A DNA stretch of 54,446 nt from contig NZ_LWLB01000014.1 in NCBI RefSeq assembly GCF_001905145.1, positions 1 to 54,446 of the forward strand, given 5' to 3'. Below are positions 36,080 through 44,886 of this stretch, piece by piece (the stretch's first letter is position 1; every line of letters begins with the position of its first letter). This DNA comes from Nocardiopsis sp. TSRI0078. Lineage in GTDB: Bacteria; Actinomycetota; Actinomycetes; Streptosporangiales; Streptosporangiaceae. Made by a program: the position numbers and the translations under genes. A model generated the notes under the pieces. That model made no database searches, had not been told where the DNA came from, and was given only the letters and a program-made list of their open reading frames with translations.

Positions 36080-37300
36080 ATGAACTCCCTTCACTTGGCG
36101 TACGCGGCCATCGGCACGCTCAGCTTGCTTCTCGCACTGTTCAGCAACCGGATCCGGGAACTGCCCCTGAGCGGCCCGCTGTTCTCCCTGCTGCTCGGCG
36201 TGGCCGTGGGACCCTACGTGCTCGACCTGTTCCCCCTCTCCACCGAGACACGGGACTCCCTCCTCCTGGAGGGGACCCGTCTCCTGCTTGCCGCCTCGGT
36301 CATGACGGCGGCGCTGCGGTTCCCCGTGACCTCCATACGCGGACTGCTGCCCCAGTTCGCGCTGCTGCTGTGCGTCGTCATGCCGCTCGCGGCGGTCGTG
36401 ACCGGTGCCGCGGCACTGATGCTCGGGCTGCCGCTGGCCCTGGCGGCCCTGGTCGGCGCCTGCCTGTGCCCCACCGACCCCGTGCTCGCCGCGTCGGTGG
36501 TGACCGGGGGCCCGGCCGAGCGCGACCTGCCCGCGCGTGTGCGACAGCTCCTCACCGGGGAGAGCGGTGCCAACGACGGGCTCGCCCTGCTCCTGGTGGG
36601 GACCGCGGCGGCCGCCGTGCTCCCGCTCACCGGTCCCGGAGACGCGGTGGGGCGCCTGCTGCTGGAGGTCGTGGGAGCCGTGGCCCTGGGCGCGGTCCTG
36701 GGAGCGGCCGCGGGCAAGGCGATGGAGGCGGCCACCAGCCGGCGGGAACTGGAGGAGGGGCCCTCGCTCGTCTTCACCCTGCTGCTCGCCGTCTCCGTGC
36801 TCGGGGTGGCGCGCCTGGTCGGGGTGGGCGGGGTGCTCGCCGTCTTCGTCGCGGGACTGGCCTACAACTGGACGGTCCGCAGGGGGGAGCGCGGCCCGCA
36901 GCAGAACATCGACGAGGCGGTCAACCGCTACCTGGCCCTGCCCGTGTTCGTCCTGCTCGGCACGGCCCTTCCGTGGAACGAGTGGATCGGCTTCGGGCTG
37001 GCCGCGCCCGCCTTCGTGCTCGCCGTCCTGCTGCTGCGCCGTCCGCCCCTGCTGATGGCCTTCACCCGGCCGCTGGAACTGCGGCCGCGCGGTGCCGCCT
37101 TCACCGGGTGGTTCGGTCCGATGGGTGTCAGCGCGCTCTTCTACGCGGCGCACTCCGCCCACGAGGGCGTGCACGACCCTCGCCTGTTCGCCGCCGTCAG
37201 CCTGGCCGTCACGGCCAGCGTGGTCGCGCACGGCATCACCTCGTCGCCCTTCCGCAAGCTGTACGCCCGCTCCCCGGAAGGGGGCGGCCGGGACTCCTGA
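36080..37300 (+). CDS. cation:proton antiporter (CPA1/NhaP-like)
   Basis: Encodes 406 residues from the ATG at 36080 with GAGGAAG upstream. About 12 hydrophobic helices are predicted. The ion-binding helices include VGACLCPTDPVLAASVVTGG and LTGESGANDGLALLLVGTAA, the latter with the CPA1 signature Asn-Asp that carries protons and Na+ or K+. A family end helix (GWFGPMGVSALFYAAHSAHE) is present. It lacks the long cytoplasmic C-terminal domain of many NhaP proteins. It should export cations in exchange for protons. The stress genes that follow (UspA, then transporters) fit a role in ionic or pH homeostasis. Confidence 0.88.
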   Translation: MNSLHLAYAAIGTLSLLLALFSNRIRELPLSGPLFSLLLGVAVGPYVLDLFPLSTETRDSLLLEGTRLLLAASVMTAALRFPVTSIRGLLPQFALLLCVVMPLAAVVTGAAALMLGLPLALAALVGACLCPTDPVLAASVVTGGPAERDLPARVRQLLTGESGANDGLALLLVGTAAAAVLPLTGPGDAVGRLLLEVVGAVALGAVLGAAAGKAMEAATSRRELEEGPSLVFTLLLAVSVLGVARLVGVGGVLAVFVAGLAYNWTVRRGERGPQQNIDEAVNRYLALPVFVLLGTALPWNEWIGFGLAAPAFVLAVLLLRRPPLLMAFTRPLELRPRGAAFTGWFGPMGVSALFYAAHSAHEGVHDPRLFAAVSLAVTASVVAHGITSSPFRKLYARSPEGGGRDS

Positions 37301-37437
37301 GCGGGGGCGTGGTGGGCCGGTGAGCCCGGCCGTGCGCCGAGCGGACCACGGGGCCCTCCCGCGTGTGCGGGGCACCCACGTTCCAGAACTCCTCTCCCCC
37401 ACGTTCACGGAATCCATGAACACCGAGCGTCATAGCC

Positions 37438-37462
37438 GTTCGTCGAAGACCTGGACGGGTAG
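37438..37462 (+). promoter_or_regulatory. sigma-B-like promoter of the UspA gene
   Basis: GTTC at 37438-37441 and GGGTAG at 37457-37462 are 15 bases apart. The actinomycete stress sigma factor consensus is GTTT-N14-16-GGGTAT. It lies 48 bases upstream of the UspA start. Confidence 0.4.
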
Positions 37463-37509
37463 CGTGCCGAACCACTCGGATGTGGCTTCAGTGATCGGGA
37501 GGTCCGCTC

Positions 37510-38004
37510 GTGGTCTCGTTTCCCACACATGTCCTCGTGGCGGACGACGGTTCGCCGGAGTCCGACAGAGCCGTCGACACGGCGGCGCAACTGGTGCGCG
37601 CCACAGGCTCGTCCCTGTCACTCGTGCATGTCAAAGCGCTGTCACCGACCGTGGTCGGGGTACCGGCCGCTCCGGCCCATGTCGAACGGCTACGCGAACA
37701 GGGCCGGGTACTCGTCGGGCGGCGCGTCGCCGAACTCTCCGCCGGAGGAATCGAACCCGAGCACGCCGAGGTCCGGCTGGGCAGGCGAATCGAGGCGGCG
37801 GTGACCGACACCGCCATGGAGTGGGGCGCGGGGCTGCTCGTGGTGGGTGCCCGCGGTGGGAATCCGGGACAGCGCTACATCCTGGGCGACGTGTCCGTGC
37901 ACCTGGTCCGAGAGGCCCGCTGCTCGGTCCTGGTCGTCCATACCGAGGACTACCGGAGCATCTCCCGGACTCTGCCGGAAAACCCCGACCAGGACCACCG
38001 TTAG
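37510..38004 (+). CDS. universal stress protein
   Basis: Encodes 164 residues from a GTG after GGGAGG. It is one UspA domain: VLVADDGSPESDRAVDTAAQ at the start, ARGGNPGQRYILGDVSVHLV in the G-x2-G-x9-G(S/T) ATP-binding loop region, and CSVLVVHTED at the end. The loop has G-N-P-G-Q, close to the ATP-binding form. These proteins bind nucleotide and modulate stress resistance. The stop is 9 bases before the symporter gene, so the two form an operon. Its upstream element resembles a stress sigma factor promoter. Confidence 0.88.
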   Translation: MVSFPTHVLVADDGSPESDRAVDTAAQLVRATGSSLSLVHVKALSPTVVGVPAAPAHVERLREQGRVLVGRRVAELSAGGIEPEHAEVRLGRRIEAAVTDTAMEWGAGLLVVGARGGNPGQRYILGDVSVHLVREARCSVLVVHTEDYRSISRTLPENPDQDHR

Positions 38005-38013
38005 GAGACTTCC

Positions 38014-39603
38014 GTGCCGGACTTCCGACTGACCCCCCTGGACATGGCGGCCGTCGTGGTGAGTGTGGCCGCGGTCGTGGGCGTCGCCCTCTGGGTCGGG
38101 CGCAAGCAGGAGGGGTCCGAGAGCTACTTCCTCGCCGGCCGCACGATGGTCTGGCCGGTGGTCGGGTTCTCCCTCTACGCGACCCAGTTCGGCGGCACAC
38201 AGTACCTGGGCCTGGCCGGGGCCGGGTTCGAGTCAGGCATCTCCGTGTGGAACTACGAGTGGGTCGCGACGCTCGTACTGCTCGTGTTCGCCCTGCTGAT
38301 CCTGCCCTTCTACCTCCAGTCCAGGATCACGACGGTGCCCGAGTTCCTCGAACGCCGCTACGACCGCCGGGCCCGCTACGCCTTCTCCGCGTTCACCGTC
38401 ATCACGGCCATGCTGCTCGACAGCGCCGGCGCGATGTTCGCGGGATCGCTGGTGCTGTCCCTGCTGTTCCCCCAAGTACCGCTGGGGGTGCACATCGCGA
38501 TCATCGCCCTGCTCGGCGGAGGGTACGTGCTGGTCGGCGGCCTGAAGTCGGTGATGGTCACCGACACCATCCAGGGTGTGGTGCTGTTCAGCGCCGGTGC
38601 CGCGCTCTTCGTCACCGTGTTCGCCCAGTTCGACTTCGACTGGTCCGTGCTGCCCGAACTGGCGCCGGAGGGCGGGTTCACGGTCGCGCCGCCGGCCGAC
38701 GACGACTTCCTGCCCTGGCCGGGCATCTTCACCGGTGCGATCTGGCTGTCGTTCTACGTGTGGGTGACCAACCACATCGTCGTCCAGCGGGTCCTGGCGG
38801 CCAAGAACATCGACCACGGCCGGTGGGGCGCGCTGTTCGCCGGAGCCCTGCAGCTTCCCGTGCTGGTCCTGCTCATCTTCCCCGGGGTCCTGGGGCGCGG
38901 CATCTACGACGCCGACGAGGTGCCCGACAGCGACATGATCTGGCCCGCCCTGATCTTCGACTTCGTCCCCGTGGGGCTGCGCGGCGTCATCATCGCCGCG
39001 CTCCTCTTCGCCCTGATGTCCACGCTGGACTCGGTACTCAACGGCGCCTCAAGCCTCGTGGTCAACGACTTCATCAAGACGCGCAGGCGTGAGTTCACCG
39101 AACGGCAGCTGCTCGCCATCGGGCGGATCCTGGTCGGTCTCTTCCTGTTGGCGGCGTCCCTGTGGGCACCGGTGATCACGACCTTCTCCGGCATCGTGGC
39201 CTACTTCCAGTCGTTCCTGGGCTACGTGACCATGCCCCTGGTCGTGGTCCTGCTGGGCGGACTGTTCTGGAAGCGCGCGTCCGTCCCGGCGGGTGTGTGG
39301 ACCCTGGCCGTGGTCCCGTTCGGGCTGCTCGCGTTCTTTCTCACCGAGGTCTTCGGGATGTTCGACATCCAGTTCCTGTACGCGACAGGCATCATGCTCG
39401 TGCTGAGTCTGGCGGTGTTCGTGACCGTCTCCCTGACGACCCAGGCGCCGCCGGAGGAGAAGGTCTCCGACATCACCTGGAGCAGGGCGACCTGGCGCAA
39501 GGAGACCGAGGACCTGGCCGGAACACCGTGGTACAAGAACTACCGCGTGCTCGCACTGGCCCTCGGCGTGGCCACCGTCTGCTCGGTCGCGCCCTTCGTC
39601 TGA
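38014..39603 (+). CDS. sodium:solute symporter (SSS family)
   Basis: Encodes 529 residues from a GTG with AGGAG upstream. There are 13 predicted helices. Family landmarks are YFLAGRTMVWPVVGFSLYAT in helix 2, SRITTVPEFLERRYDRRARY, GGLKSVMVTDTIQGVVLFSA, and LFALMSTLDSVLNGASSLVV, where the Ser/Asp residues line the Na+ site. It imports a solute with Na+. Sequence closeness to SLC5-type sugar or inositol carriers is possible, but the substrate cannot be assigned. It is co-transcribed with the UspA gene. Confidence 0.9.
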   Translation: MPDFRLTPLDMAAVVVSVAAVVGVALWVGRKQEGSESYFLAGRTMVWPVVGFSLYATQFGGTQYLGLAGAGFESGISVWNYEWVATLVLLVFALLILPFYLQSRITTVPEFLERRYDRRARYAFSAFTVITAMLLDSAGAMFAGSLVLSLLFPQVPLGVHIAIIALLGGGYVLVGGLKSVMVTDTIQGVVLFSAGAALFVTVFAQFDFDWSVLPELAPEGGFTVAPPADDDFLPWPGIFTGAIWLSFYVWVTNHIVVQRVLAAKNIDHGRWGALFAGALQLPVLVLLIFPGVLGRGIYDADEVPDSDMIWPALIFDFVPVGLRGVIIAALLFALMSTLDSVLNGASSLVVNDFIKTRRREFTERQLLAIGRILVGLFLLAASLWAPVITTFSGIVAYFQSFLGYVTMPLVVVLLGGLFWKRASVPAGVWTLAVVPFGLLAFFLTEVFGMFDIQFLYATGIMLVLSLAVFVTVSLTTQAPPEEKVSDITWSRATWRKETEDLAGTPWYKNYRVLALALGVATVCSVAPFV

Positions 39604-39787
39604 CGCGGGAGCAGAACAGCGCTCACACCCGTTCGCGGAGGGGTCCGTCCTCCCGGCACGGTTTCCGCCGCGTTCTCCCGCGGGAACGAAGGGGACCACA
39701 ACCTCCCGTTTCACATGCATGGCCGGACGGACCCGGGGTAGTCGCGGTCACAACCGAGTAACAGCCCGACTCCAAGGAGGCTTGGTG

Positions 39788-40441
39788 ATGCACTCGCAAG
39801 AGGGAACAGGCGGGCTCGGAAACAAGGGCGACCGCATGGCCGGGACCGCTCGCGGTACGGCGAGCGAGGTCGCGTCCACGGCCGGGGAGCAGGCACGCTC
39901 CCTCGCCGACGAAGCCCGTTCGGAGGCCATGCACGTCACAGGCGACGTCCAGTCCCGGCTCCGTGAGGAGGCCAGGGAGCAGACCCGGCGGACCTCGCAG
40001 AACCTGCGCCAGTGGTCCGAGGAACTGTCGTCCATGGCGGACCAGGGAAACCCGCAGTCCCCGGTGAGCGGCGTCGTGCACCAGGTCGCGCAGGGCGGCC
40101 GGGGCGCCGCCGACTTCCTGGACGAGCGGGGTGTGGACGGCCTGCTGGAGGAGGCCAGGAGTTTCGCCCAGCGCAGGCCGATGGCCTTCCTCGCCGGCGC
40201 GGCGCTGGCCGGGTTCGCGCTCGGACGCGTCCTCAAGGCGTCCTCCTCCGACGGCGGACAGGCCCAGGAGGGCGGATCGCCCGAGGCGATCTCCTCCGGT
40301 GAGAGGGCGGGGCCGCCGATGCCGCGGCAGAGCGAGACCGGCTCCAGTGGTTCCGTTCCACCGTTCCAGCAGTCCGCCGCGTCCCGGGAACACCCCGGGC
40401 AGCCGCCCGAGGACCCGGGGACGCCGGGGCGGACCCTCTGA
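39788..40441 (+). CDS. apolipoprotein/LEA-like envelope stress protein
   Basis: Encodes 217 residues; AAGGAGG precedes the ATG at 39788. Residues 1-125 are an amphipathic helical region with Ala/Glu/Arg repeats (GTASEVASTAGEQARSLADE), like LEA or apolipoprotein segments that lie along membranes. A glycine-rich membrane helix follows (RRPMAFLAGAALAGFALGRV) and then a disordered Ser/Gly/Pro tail. It is the first of three genes (to 41456) with 11-base and overlapping junctions. The set, with a holin-like protein and a DUF3618 protein, recurs in actinomycetes and is probably stress- or envelope-related. No enzyme activity is expected. Confidence 0.7.
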   Translation: MHSQEGTGGLGNKGDRMAGTARGTASEVASTAGEQARSLADEARSEAMHVTGDVQSRLREEAREQTRRTSQNLRQWSEELSSMADQGNPQSPVSGVVHQVAQGGRGAADFLDERGVDGLLEEARSFAQRRPMAFLAGAALAGFALGRVLKASSSDGGQAQEGGSPEAISSGERAGPPMPRQSETGSSGSVPPFQQSAASREHPGQPPEDPGTPGRTL

Positions 40442-40452
40442 AGGGAGCTGAC

Positions 40453-40905
40453 ATGGCAACGATTCCCGGCCCGTCCCCGAGCAACAGGGGTGAGGCAGGA
40501 CCGGCCCCGAGCAGGGACGAGGCAGGAGAGGACCGGTCGCTCTCCGAGCTCCTCGGTGAGGTGACCGGCGATCTGCAGACGCTGTTCCGGCAGGAGATCG
40601 CGCTGGCCAAGGCGGAGGTCCGCGAGGAGGCGCAGAAGGCCGGCAAGGCCACCGGCATGCTCGGCGGGGCCGCGGTGGCCGCCTACCTGGCGGTGCTGCT
40701 GGCCAGCCTCGCGCTCATGTTCGGCCTGGCCGAGCTCATCGGCCTGGGCTGGGCGGCGCTGGTCGTGGCGGTGCTGTGGGCGATCGTCGGCGGGGTCCTG
40801 TTCGTCATGGGCCGCAGCCGCATGCGCGAGGTCTCCCCCAAGCCGGAACGCACCATCGAGACCCTCAGGGAGGACGCGCAATGGGCGAAACACCCGACCA
40901 GATAA
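40453..40905 (+). CDS. holin-superfamily (Phage_holin_3_6-like) membrane protein
   Basis: Encodes 150 residues, with GGGAGCTG upstream. A charged helix (LSELLGEVTGDLQTLFRQEI, then ALAKAEVREEAQKAG) leads to two membrane helices (AAVAAYLAVLLASLALMFGL and WAALVVAVLWAIVGGVLFVM) and a basic tail. This is the actinobacterial holin-X layout. These chromosomal proteins are not known to lyse cells and probably organise the membrane under stress. The gene overlaps the DUF3618 gene by 25 bases and follows the LEA-like gene by 11 bases. Confidence 0.82.
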   Translation: MATIPGPSPSNRGEAGPAPSRDEAGEDRSLSELLGEVTGDLQTLFRQEIALAKAEVREEAQKAGKATGMLGGAAVAAYLAVLLASLALMFGLAELIGLGWAALVVAVLWAIVGGVLFVMGRSRMREVSPKPERTIETLREDAQWAKHPTR

Positions 40906-41456
40906 GGCAGGACATCGAGCGCACCCGCTCCGAGCTGACCCGTGACACCGACCGCCTGGCCAACAGGGCCGACCCGCGCAACATCGTGGAGCGGCGCACC
41001 AGGCAGGTCCGGCACAGGGCCCAGCACCTGAAGGAACGGGTCATGGGCTCGACCCCGTCGTCACAGGAGGTGTCCGGACAGATGCGACACACCGCCCACC
41101 AGGCGACCGACATGGCGAGGTCCGTTCCGGAACGGGCCGCGCACCAGACGCAGGGCAACCCCATCGCCGCCGGGCTGATCGCCTTCGGCGCCGGGCTCCT
41201 GGCCGCCTCGGTCATCTCCGAGAGCCGTGCGGAGCAGCGCGCGGCGCAGCGGGTGGGCGAGCGCGCCGCCCCGGTGATCGAGCCGGCCAAGCAGGCGGTG
41301 ACGGAGTCCGCCCAGCACGTGAAGGAGCAGGCGACGGAGTCCGCGCGGTCCGCCGGGGAGCACCTGAAGGGCAGTGCCTCGGAGGCCGCGCAGACGACCG
41401 GCGAGCACGCCCAGCACCAGGCGAAGTCCGCCGCCGACGAGATGCGCCGTTCCTAG
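40881..41456 (+). CDS. DUF3618 membrane-associated protein
   Basis: Encodes 191 residues. The DUF3618 signature opens the protein: TPDQIRQDIERTRSELTRDT, then DRLANRADP. A central helix (NPIAAGLIAFGAGLLAASVI) may span the membrane. The C-terminus is a long amphipathic Ala/Glu/Lys helix with 11-residue-like repeats (VTESAQHVKEQATESARSAG), again LEA-like. Its ATG lies within the end of the holin-like gene, so translation is coupled. A perfect 16-bp hairpin terminates the operon 26 bases downstream. Confidence 0.85.
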   Translation: MGETPDQIRQDIERTRSELTRDTDRLANRADPRNIVERRTRQVRHRAQHLKERVMGSTPSSQEVSGQMRHTAHQATDMARSVPERAAHQTQGNPIAAGLIAFGAGLLAASVISESRAEQRAAQRVGERAAPVIEPAKQAVTESAQHVKEQATESARSAGEHLKGSASEAAQTTGEHAQHQAKSAADEMRRS

Positions 41457-41481
41457 CGGACCGGCACACGAGGGCCCGTGT

Positions 41482-41522
41482 CCGTTCGGCACCGCCGGGA
41501 CGCCGACGGCGGTGCCGAACGG
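41482..41522 (+). terminator. strong hairpin terminator
   Basis: CCGTTCGGCACCGCCG at 41482-41497 pairs perfectly with 41507-41522 across a 9-base loop. It ends the 39788-41456 operon. Confidence 0.85.
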
Positions 41523-41565
41523 AAGGGGCCGGGCCCGCGGAGGCCCGTGAGAGAAGGAGCAGTCG

Positions 41566-42585
41566 ATGGCCGAACGTCACTCTCCGGATCCGGGCAGTGG
41601 CCCCTCCTCCCGGGAGGAGACCCGGACACCGACCGAGCCGACCGACATGTCGGCTTCCTCGTGGGGGTCGTCGCTGCGCCGAACCTTCAGTGAGTTCAGC
41701 AAGGACGGCCTGAGCGACCTCGCCGCCGGTCTCACCTACTACGCGATCCTGTCCATCTTTCCCGCGCTCCTGGTCCTGCTGTCCCTGCTCGGCCTGGCCG
41801 GGCCCGCGGCGACGCGGATCCTGACCGAGAACGCCTCCGCGGCCATGCCCGCCCAGGCGGGCGAACTCCTGACGACGGTCATCGAGAACCTGCAGGGCAA
41901 CCAGGCCGCGGCCGGCGTGTTCGGCATCATCAGCCTGGCCGTCGCGCTGTGGTCGGCCTCCGGCTACATCGCGGCGTTCATGCGTGCCTCCAACGTCGTC
42001 TACGACGTTCCCGAGGGGCGGCCGATCTGGAAGACGCTGCCGATCCGGGTCGGCGTCACCCTGCTGATGGTCGTCCTGCTGACCGTGACGGTGGTGGCCG
42101 TCACCGTCACGGGCGGCGTCGCGGAGTGGTTCGGCAACCTGCTGGGCCTGGGACCGACCGTGGTGACGGTGTGGAGCATCGCGAAGTGGCCGGTGGTGCT
42201 GCTCATCGTGGTGTTCATGATCGCGCTCCTGTACTGGGCCTCGCCCAACGCCGAGCGCGGGTTCCGCTGGGTCAGTCCGGGCAGCGTGCTGGCGATCGTG
42301 CTCTGGCTGCTCGCCTCGGCCGCCTTCGCCTTCTACGTCGCCAACTTCGCCTCCTACAGCAGGACCTACGGCAGCATGGCGACGGTGGTGGTCTTCCTCG
42401 TGTGGCTGTGGATCAGCAACATCGCGATCCTGCTGGGCGAGGAGTTCAACTCCGAGATCGAACGCGGACGGGCCATCTCCGGGGGGCAGCCCGCGGACGA
42501 GGAGCCCTACGTGGAACTGCGCGACGAGCCCAAGAAGAAGCACCGGCGCTCCGGCAGCAAGCACAAGGAGGAGCAGCGGGAGTGA
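41566..42585 (+). CDS. YihY/BrkB-family membrane protein
   Basis: Encodes 339 residues with GAGAAGGAG before the ATG. After a 40-residue polar N-terminus come six or seven membrane helices with family marks: SDLAAGLTYYAILSIFPALL, ALWSASGYIAAFMRASNVVY, YWASPNAERGFRWVSPGSVL and YGSMATVVVFLVWLWISNIA. The tail is Lys/Arg-rich. The family was misnamed as ribonuclease BN. It is a conserved inner-membrane protein of unsettled function, possibly a transporter or a lipid-handling protein. It has its own terminators on both sides. Confidence 0.88.
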   Translation: MAERHSPDPGSGPSSREETRTPTEPTDMSASSWGSSLRRTFSEFSKDGLSDLAAGLTYYAILSIFPALLVLLSLLGLAGPAATRILTENASAAMPAQAGELLTTVIENLQGNQAAAGVFGIISLAVALWSASGYIAAFMRASNVVYDVPEGRPIWKTLPIRVGVTLLMVVLLTVTVVAVTVTGGVAEWFGNLLGLGPTVVTVWSIAKWPVVLLIVVFMIALLYWASPNAERGFRWVSPGSVLAIVLWLLASAAFAFYVANFASYSRTYGSMATVVVFLVWLWISNIAILLGEEFNSEIERGRAISGGQPADEEPYVELRDEPKKKHRRSGSKHKEEQRE

Positions 42586-42586
42586 C

Positions 42587-42605
42587 GGTCCCCGCGCCGG
42601 GGACC
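42587..42605 (+). terminator. hairpin terminator after the yihY-like gene
   Basis: GGTCCCC at 42587-42593 pairs with GGGGACC at 42599-42605. It begins two bases after the stop codon. Confidence 0.6.
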
Positions 42606-42694
42606 CGCCCCGGCACACGGCGCCGGCCGGTCCGCCCCCGTCGCGGGGCGGGCCGGCCGAGCTCTGCCGCCCCGGGTGCTCCGGCCTCCGCGGA

Positions 42695-42796
42695 TCAGCC
42701 GAGCGCGTTGAGGACCAGCAGGAGCAGGATCGTCAGCGCGGCCGAGACCACGAGGGACAGGAAGCAGCCGAGTCGGTTGCTGAAGAAGACGAACAT
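42695..42796 (-). CDS. 33-residue single-pass membrane peptide
   Basis: The ATG at 42796, with GGGGAG 11 bases upstream, opens MFVFFSNRLGCFLSLVVSAA and ends in a poly-Leu helix (LTILLLLVLNALG). It is one membrane helix with almost no soluble part. Similar short proteins with FxSNRLGC near the start occur in actinomycetes, as far as I recall. The strong Shine-Dalgarno and the sharp hydrophobic profile support translation. Function is unknown. It is convergent with the YihY-like gene. Confidence 0.6.
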   Translation of the reverse strand: MFVFFSNRLGCFLSLVVSAALTILLLLVLNALG

Positions 42797-43111
42797 GGTG
42801 CCTGGTACTCCCCTGCGTTGTCGGAAAGGTCCCGGAAGGGGCCGGGCCCGGCTCTTGCCCCCCCTACCCCGTTTTCCGCTCCCTCCGAAGAGGGCATGTC
42901 CGCCTTCCGGCGCGGAAGCGCAATGACTTGGGTTCCCACGCGACACATCCTCACCAAACTGGCGTAGGAGCCTTGCGTCCTCCCGGTAAATCGTGAAGGT
43001 TTTCTTCTGGAGGCCGGGCCGGGTGCGGGGTGCGGTGAACGTACCGACACGACACCCCTCCCGTCCGGCTCGACGCCCCTGTCAGCGCGACAGAAGCCGG
43101 AAGGAACCACG

Positions 43112-44758
43112 TTGGCGTACCCGAACCGGAGCCGTCCCGCGTCCCGAGCCGCCGGGCCCCGGGCCTCGATCTCCCGCACCGGCGCCCTGTGCGGCGCCTT
43201 CGCCGCGGTGCTCGCCGCGGCCCTGGTCCACGCGCCGGCCCCGGTGTCCGTGGCGGCCGCCGAGGCCGTCGACAGCGGGTCCGAACCGTGCCAGACCGAC
43301 GCCCAGGCCCCGCCCAAGAGACAGATGCGCGCCGAGTGGATCGCCTCGGTGGTCAACATCGACTGGCCCAGCGAACAGGGCCTGACGCCCGAGGAGCAGC
43401 AGGCCGAGCTCACCGAGCTCTACGACCAGGCCAGGGCCGACGGCCTCAACGCCGTGTTCGTGCAGATCCGGCCGACCGCCGACGCGTTCTGGCCGTCCCC
43501 GTACGAGCCCTGGTCGGAGTGGATCACCGGAAGGCAGGGCACGGACCCGGGCTACGACCCGCTGGAGTTCGCCGTCGAGGAGGCCCACGCCCGCAACCTG
43601 GAGTTCCACGGCTGGTTCAACCCCTACCGGGTGGCCATGCACGAGGACCCGGGGCGCCTGGTCCGGGACCACCCCGCCAGGCTCAACCCGGACTGGGTGT
43701 TCCCCTACGGCGGCAAGCTCTACTACGACCCGGGGATCCCCGAGGTCCGCGCGTTCGTCATCGAGGCGATGATGCACGCGGTCGAGAACTACGACCTCGA
43801 CGGGGTGCACTTCGACGACTACTTCTACCCCTATCCGGTGTCCGGTGAGACGGTCCCGGACCGGGACACCTTCGCCGAGCACGGCCGGGGGTTCACCGAC
43901 ATCGAGGACTGGCGGCGCGACAACATCGACCTCCTGGTGGCGGAGATGGACGAGGCGGTGCACGCCGCCAAGCCGCACGTGAAGTTCGGCATCAGCCCGT
44001 TCGGGATCTGGCGCAACGACTCCAGCGACCCGGCGGGCTCGGACACCGGCGGCTTCGAGTCCTACAGCCAGATCTACGCCGACAGCCGCAAGTGGGTCCG
44101 CGAGGGCTGGGTCGACTACATCAACCCGCAGGTCTACTGGGAGATCGGCCTTCGCGTGGCCGACTACGCGGTACTGGTCCCGTGGTGGGAGCGGGTCACC
44201 GAGGGGACCGGCGTACACCTCTACATCGGTCAGGCCGCCTACAAGGCGGGCAACGCGGGCGCCTGGTCCGATCCGGAGGAGCTCGCCCGGCACCTGGAGT
44301 TCAACCGCGCCCACCCGGGCGTGCACGGCGACGTCTACTTCAGCGCCGAGTCGCTGCGCACCAACGCCCGGTCCGCCATGGACGTCGTGGTCGAGCGGCA
44401 CTACGCCCAGCCCGCCCTGATCCCGGTCAAGGAGGACCTCGGGGGCTCGGCTCCCGAACCGCCCAAGGTCGGCGGCGCCGAGCGGGGCGACGGCGGCGTC
44501 CGGCTGACCATCCGCCCCGGCCGCGGTCGGGCACCCGCCTACTACGCGGTCTACGCCTTCGACGGCACGCCGAACCGGGGCGGGGCCCCGTGCGGGATCG
44601 AGGACCCGCGCGCGATGGTGGGGACCGTGCGCGCCTCCGGGAACGGTGAGACGGTCTTCACAGCGCCCGGCGTCGGGGGCGAACGCACCTACTACGTGAC
44701 CGCCCTGGACCGGCTGCACCACGAGAGCGGGCCGAGCAACCCGAGGTACGTACCCTGA
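43112..44758 (+). CDS. GHL10 (DUF187) family glycoside hydrolase-like protein
   Basis: Encodes 548 residues from a TTG with GGAAGG upstream. A signal peptide runs to about residue 50. The (beta/alpha)8 barrel carries family signatures: MRAEWIASVVNIDWPSEQGL, NAVFVQIRPTADAFWPSPYE, FHGWFNPYRVAMHED, DLDGVHFDDYFYPYPVSGET, FGISPFGIWRND and VDYINPQVYWEI. A fibronectin-like C-terminal domain follows (about 450-548). The enzyme is extracellular. Characterised relatives cleave denuded peptidoglycan glycans or other polysaccharides, so a cell-wall or plant-polymer role are both possible. Confidence 0.88.
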   Translation: MAYPNRSRPASRAAGPRASISRTGALCGAFAAVLAAALVHAPAPVSVAAAEAVDSGSEPCQTDAQAPPKRQMRAEWIASVVNIDWPSEQGLTPEEQQAELTELYDQARADGLNAVFVQIRPTADAFWPSPYEPWSEWITGRQGTDPGYDPLEFAVEEAHARNLEFHGWFNPYRVAMHEDPGRLVRDHPARLNPDWVFPYGGKLYYDPGIPEVRAFVIEAMMHAVENYDLDGVHFDDYFYPYPVSGETVPDRDTFAEHGRGFTDIEDWRRDNIDLLVAEMDEAVHAAKPHVKFGISPFGIWRNDSSDPAGSDTGGFESYSQIYADSRKWVREGWVDYINPQVYWEIGLRVADYAVLVPWWERVTEGTGVHLYIGQAAYKAGNAGAWSDPEELARHLEFNRAHPGVHGDVYFSAESLRTNARSAMDVVVERHYAQPALIPVKEDLGGSAPEPPKVGGAERGDGGVRLTIRPGRGRAPAYYAVYAFDGTPNRGGAPCGIEDPRAMVGTVRASGNGETVFTAPGVGGERTYYVTALDRLHHESGPSNPRYVP

Positions 44759-44772
44759 CGCGGGCGCGTGCC

Positions 44773-44822
44773 CGGCGACGGCCGCGGGAGCAGGTGACCA
44801 CCGGTCCCCGCGGCCGTCGCCG
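44773..44822. terminator. bidirectional hairpin terminator
   Basis: CGGCGACGGCCGCGG at 44773-44787 pairs perfectly with 44808-44822. It lies between the convergent GHL10 and acetyltransferase genes. Confidence 0.8.
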
Positions 44823-44886
44823 CGGCCGGGGCCGCCTCGGGGCCGCGGGGCGGGAGCGGGCCGACGCCGGGAGCGACCCTCCCGGT

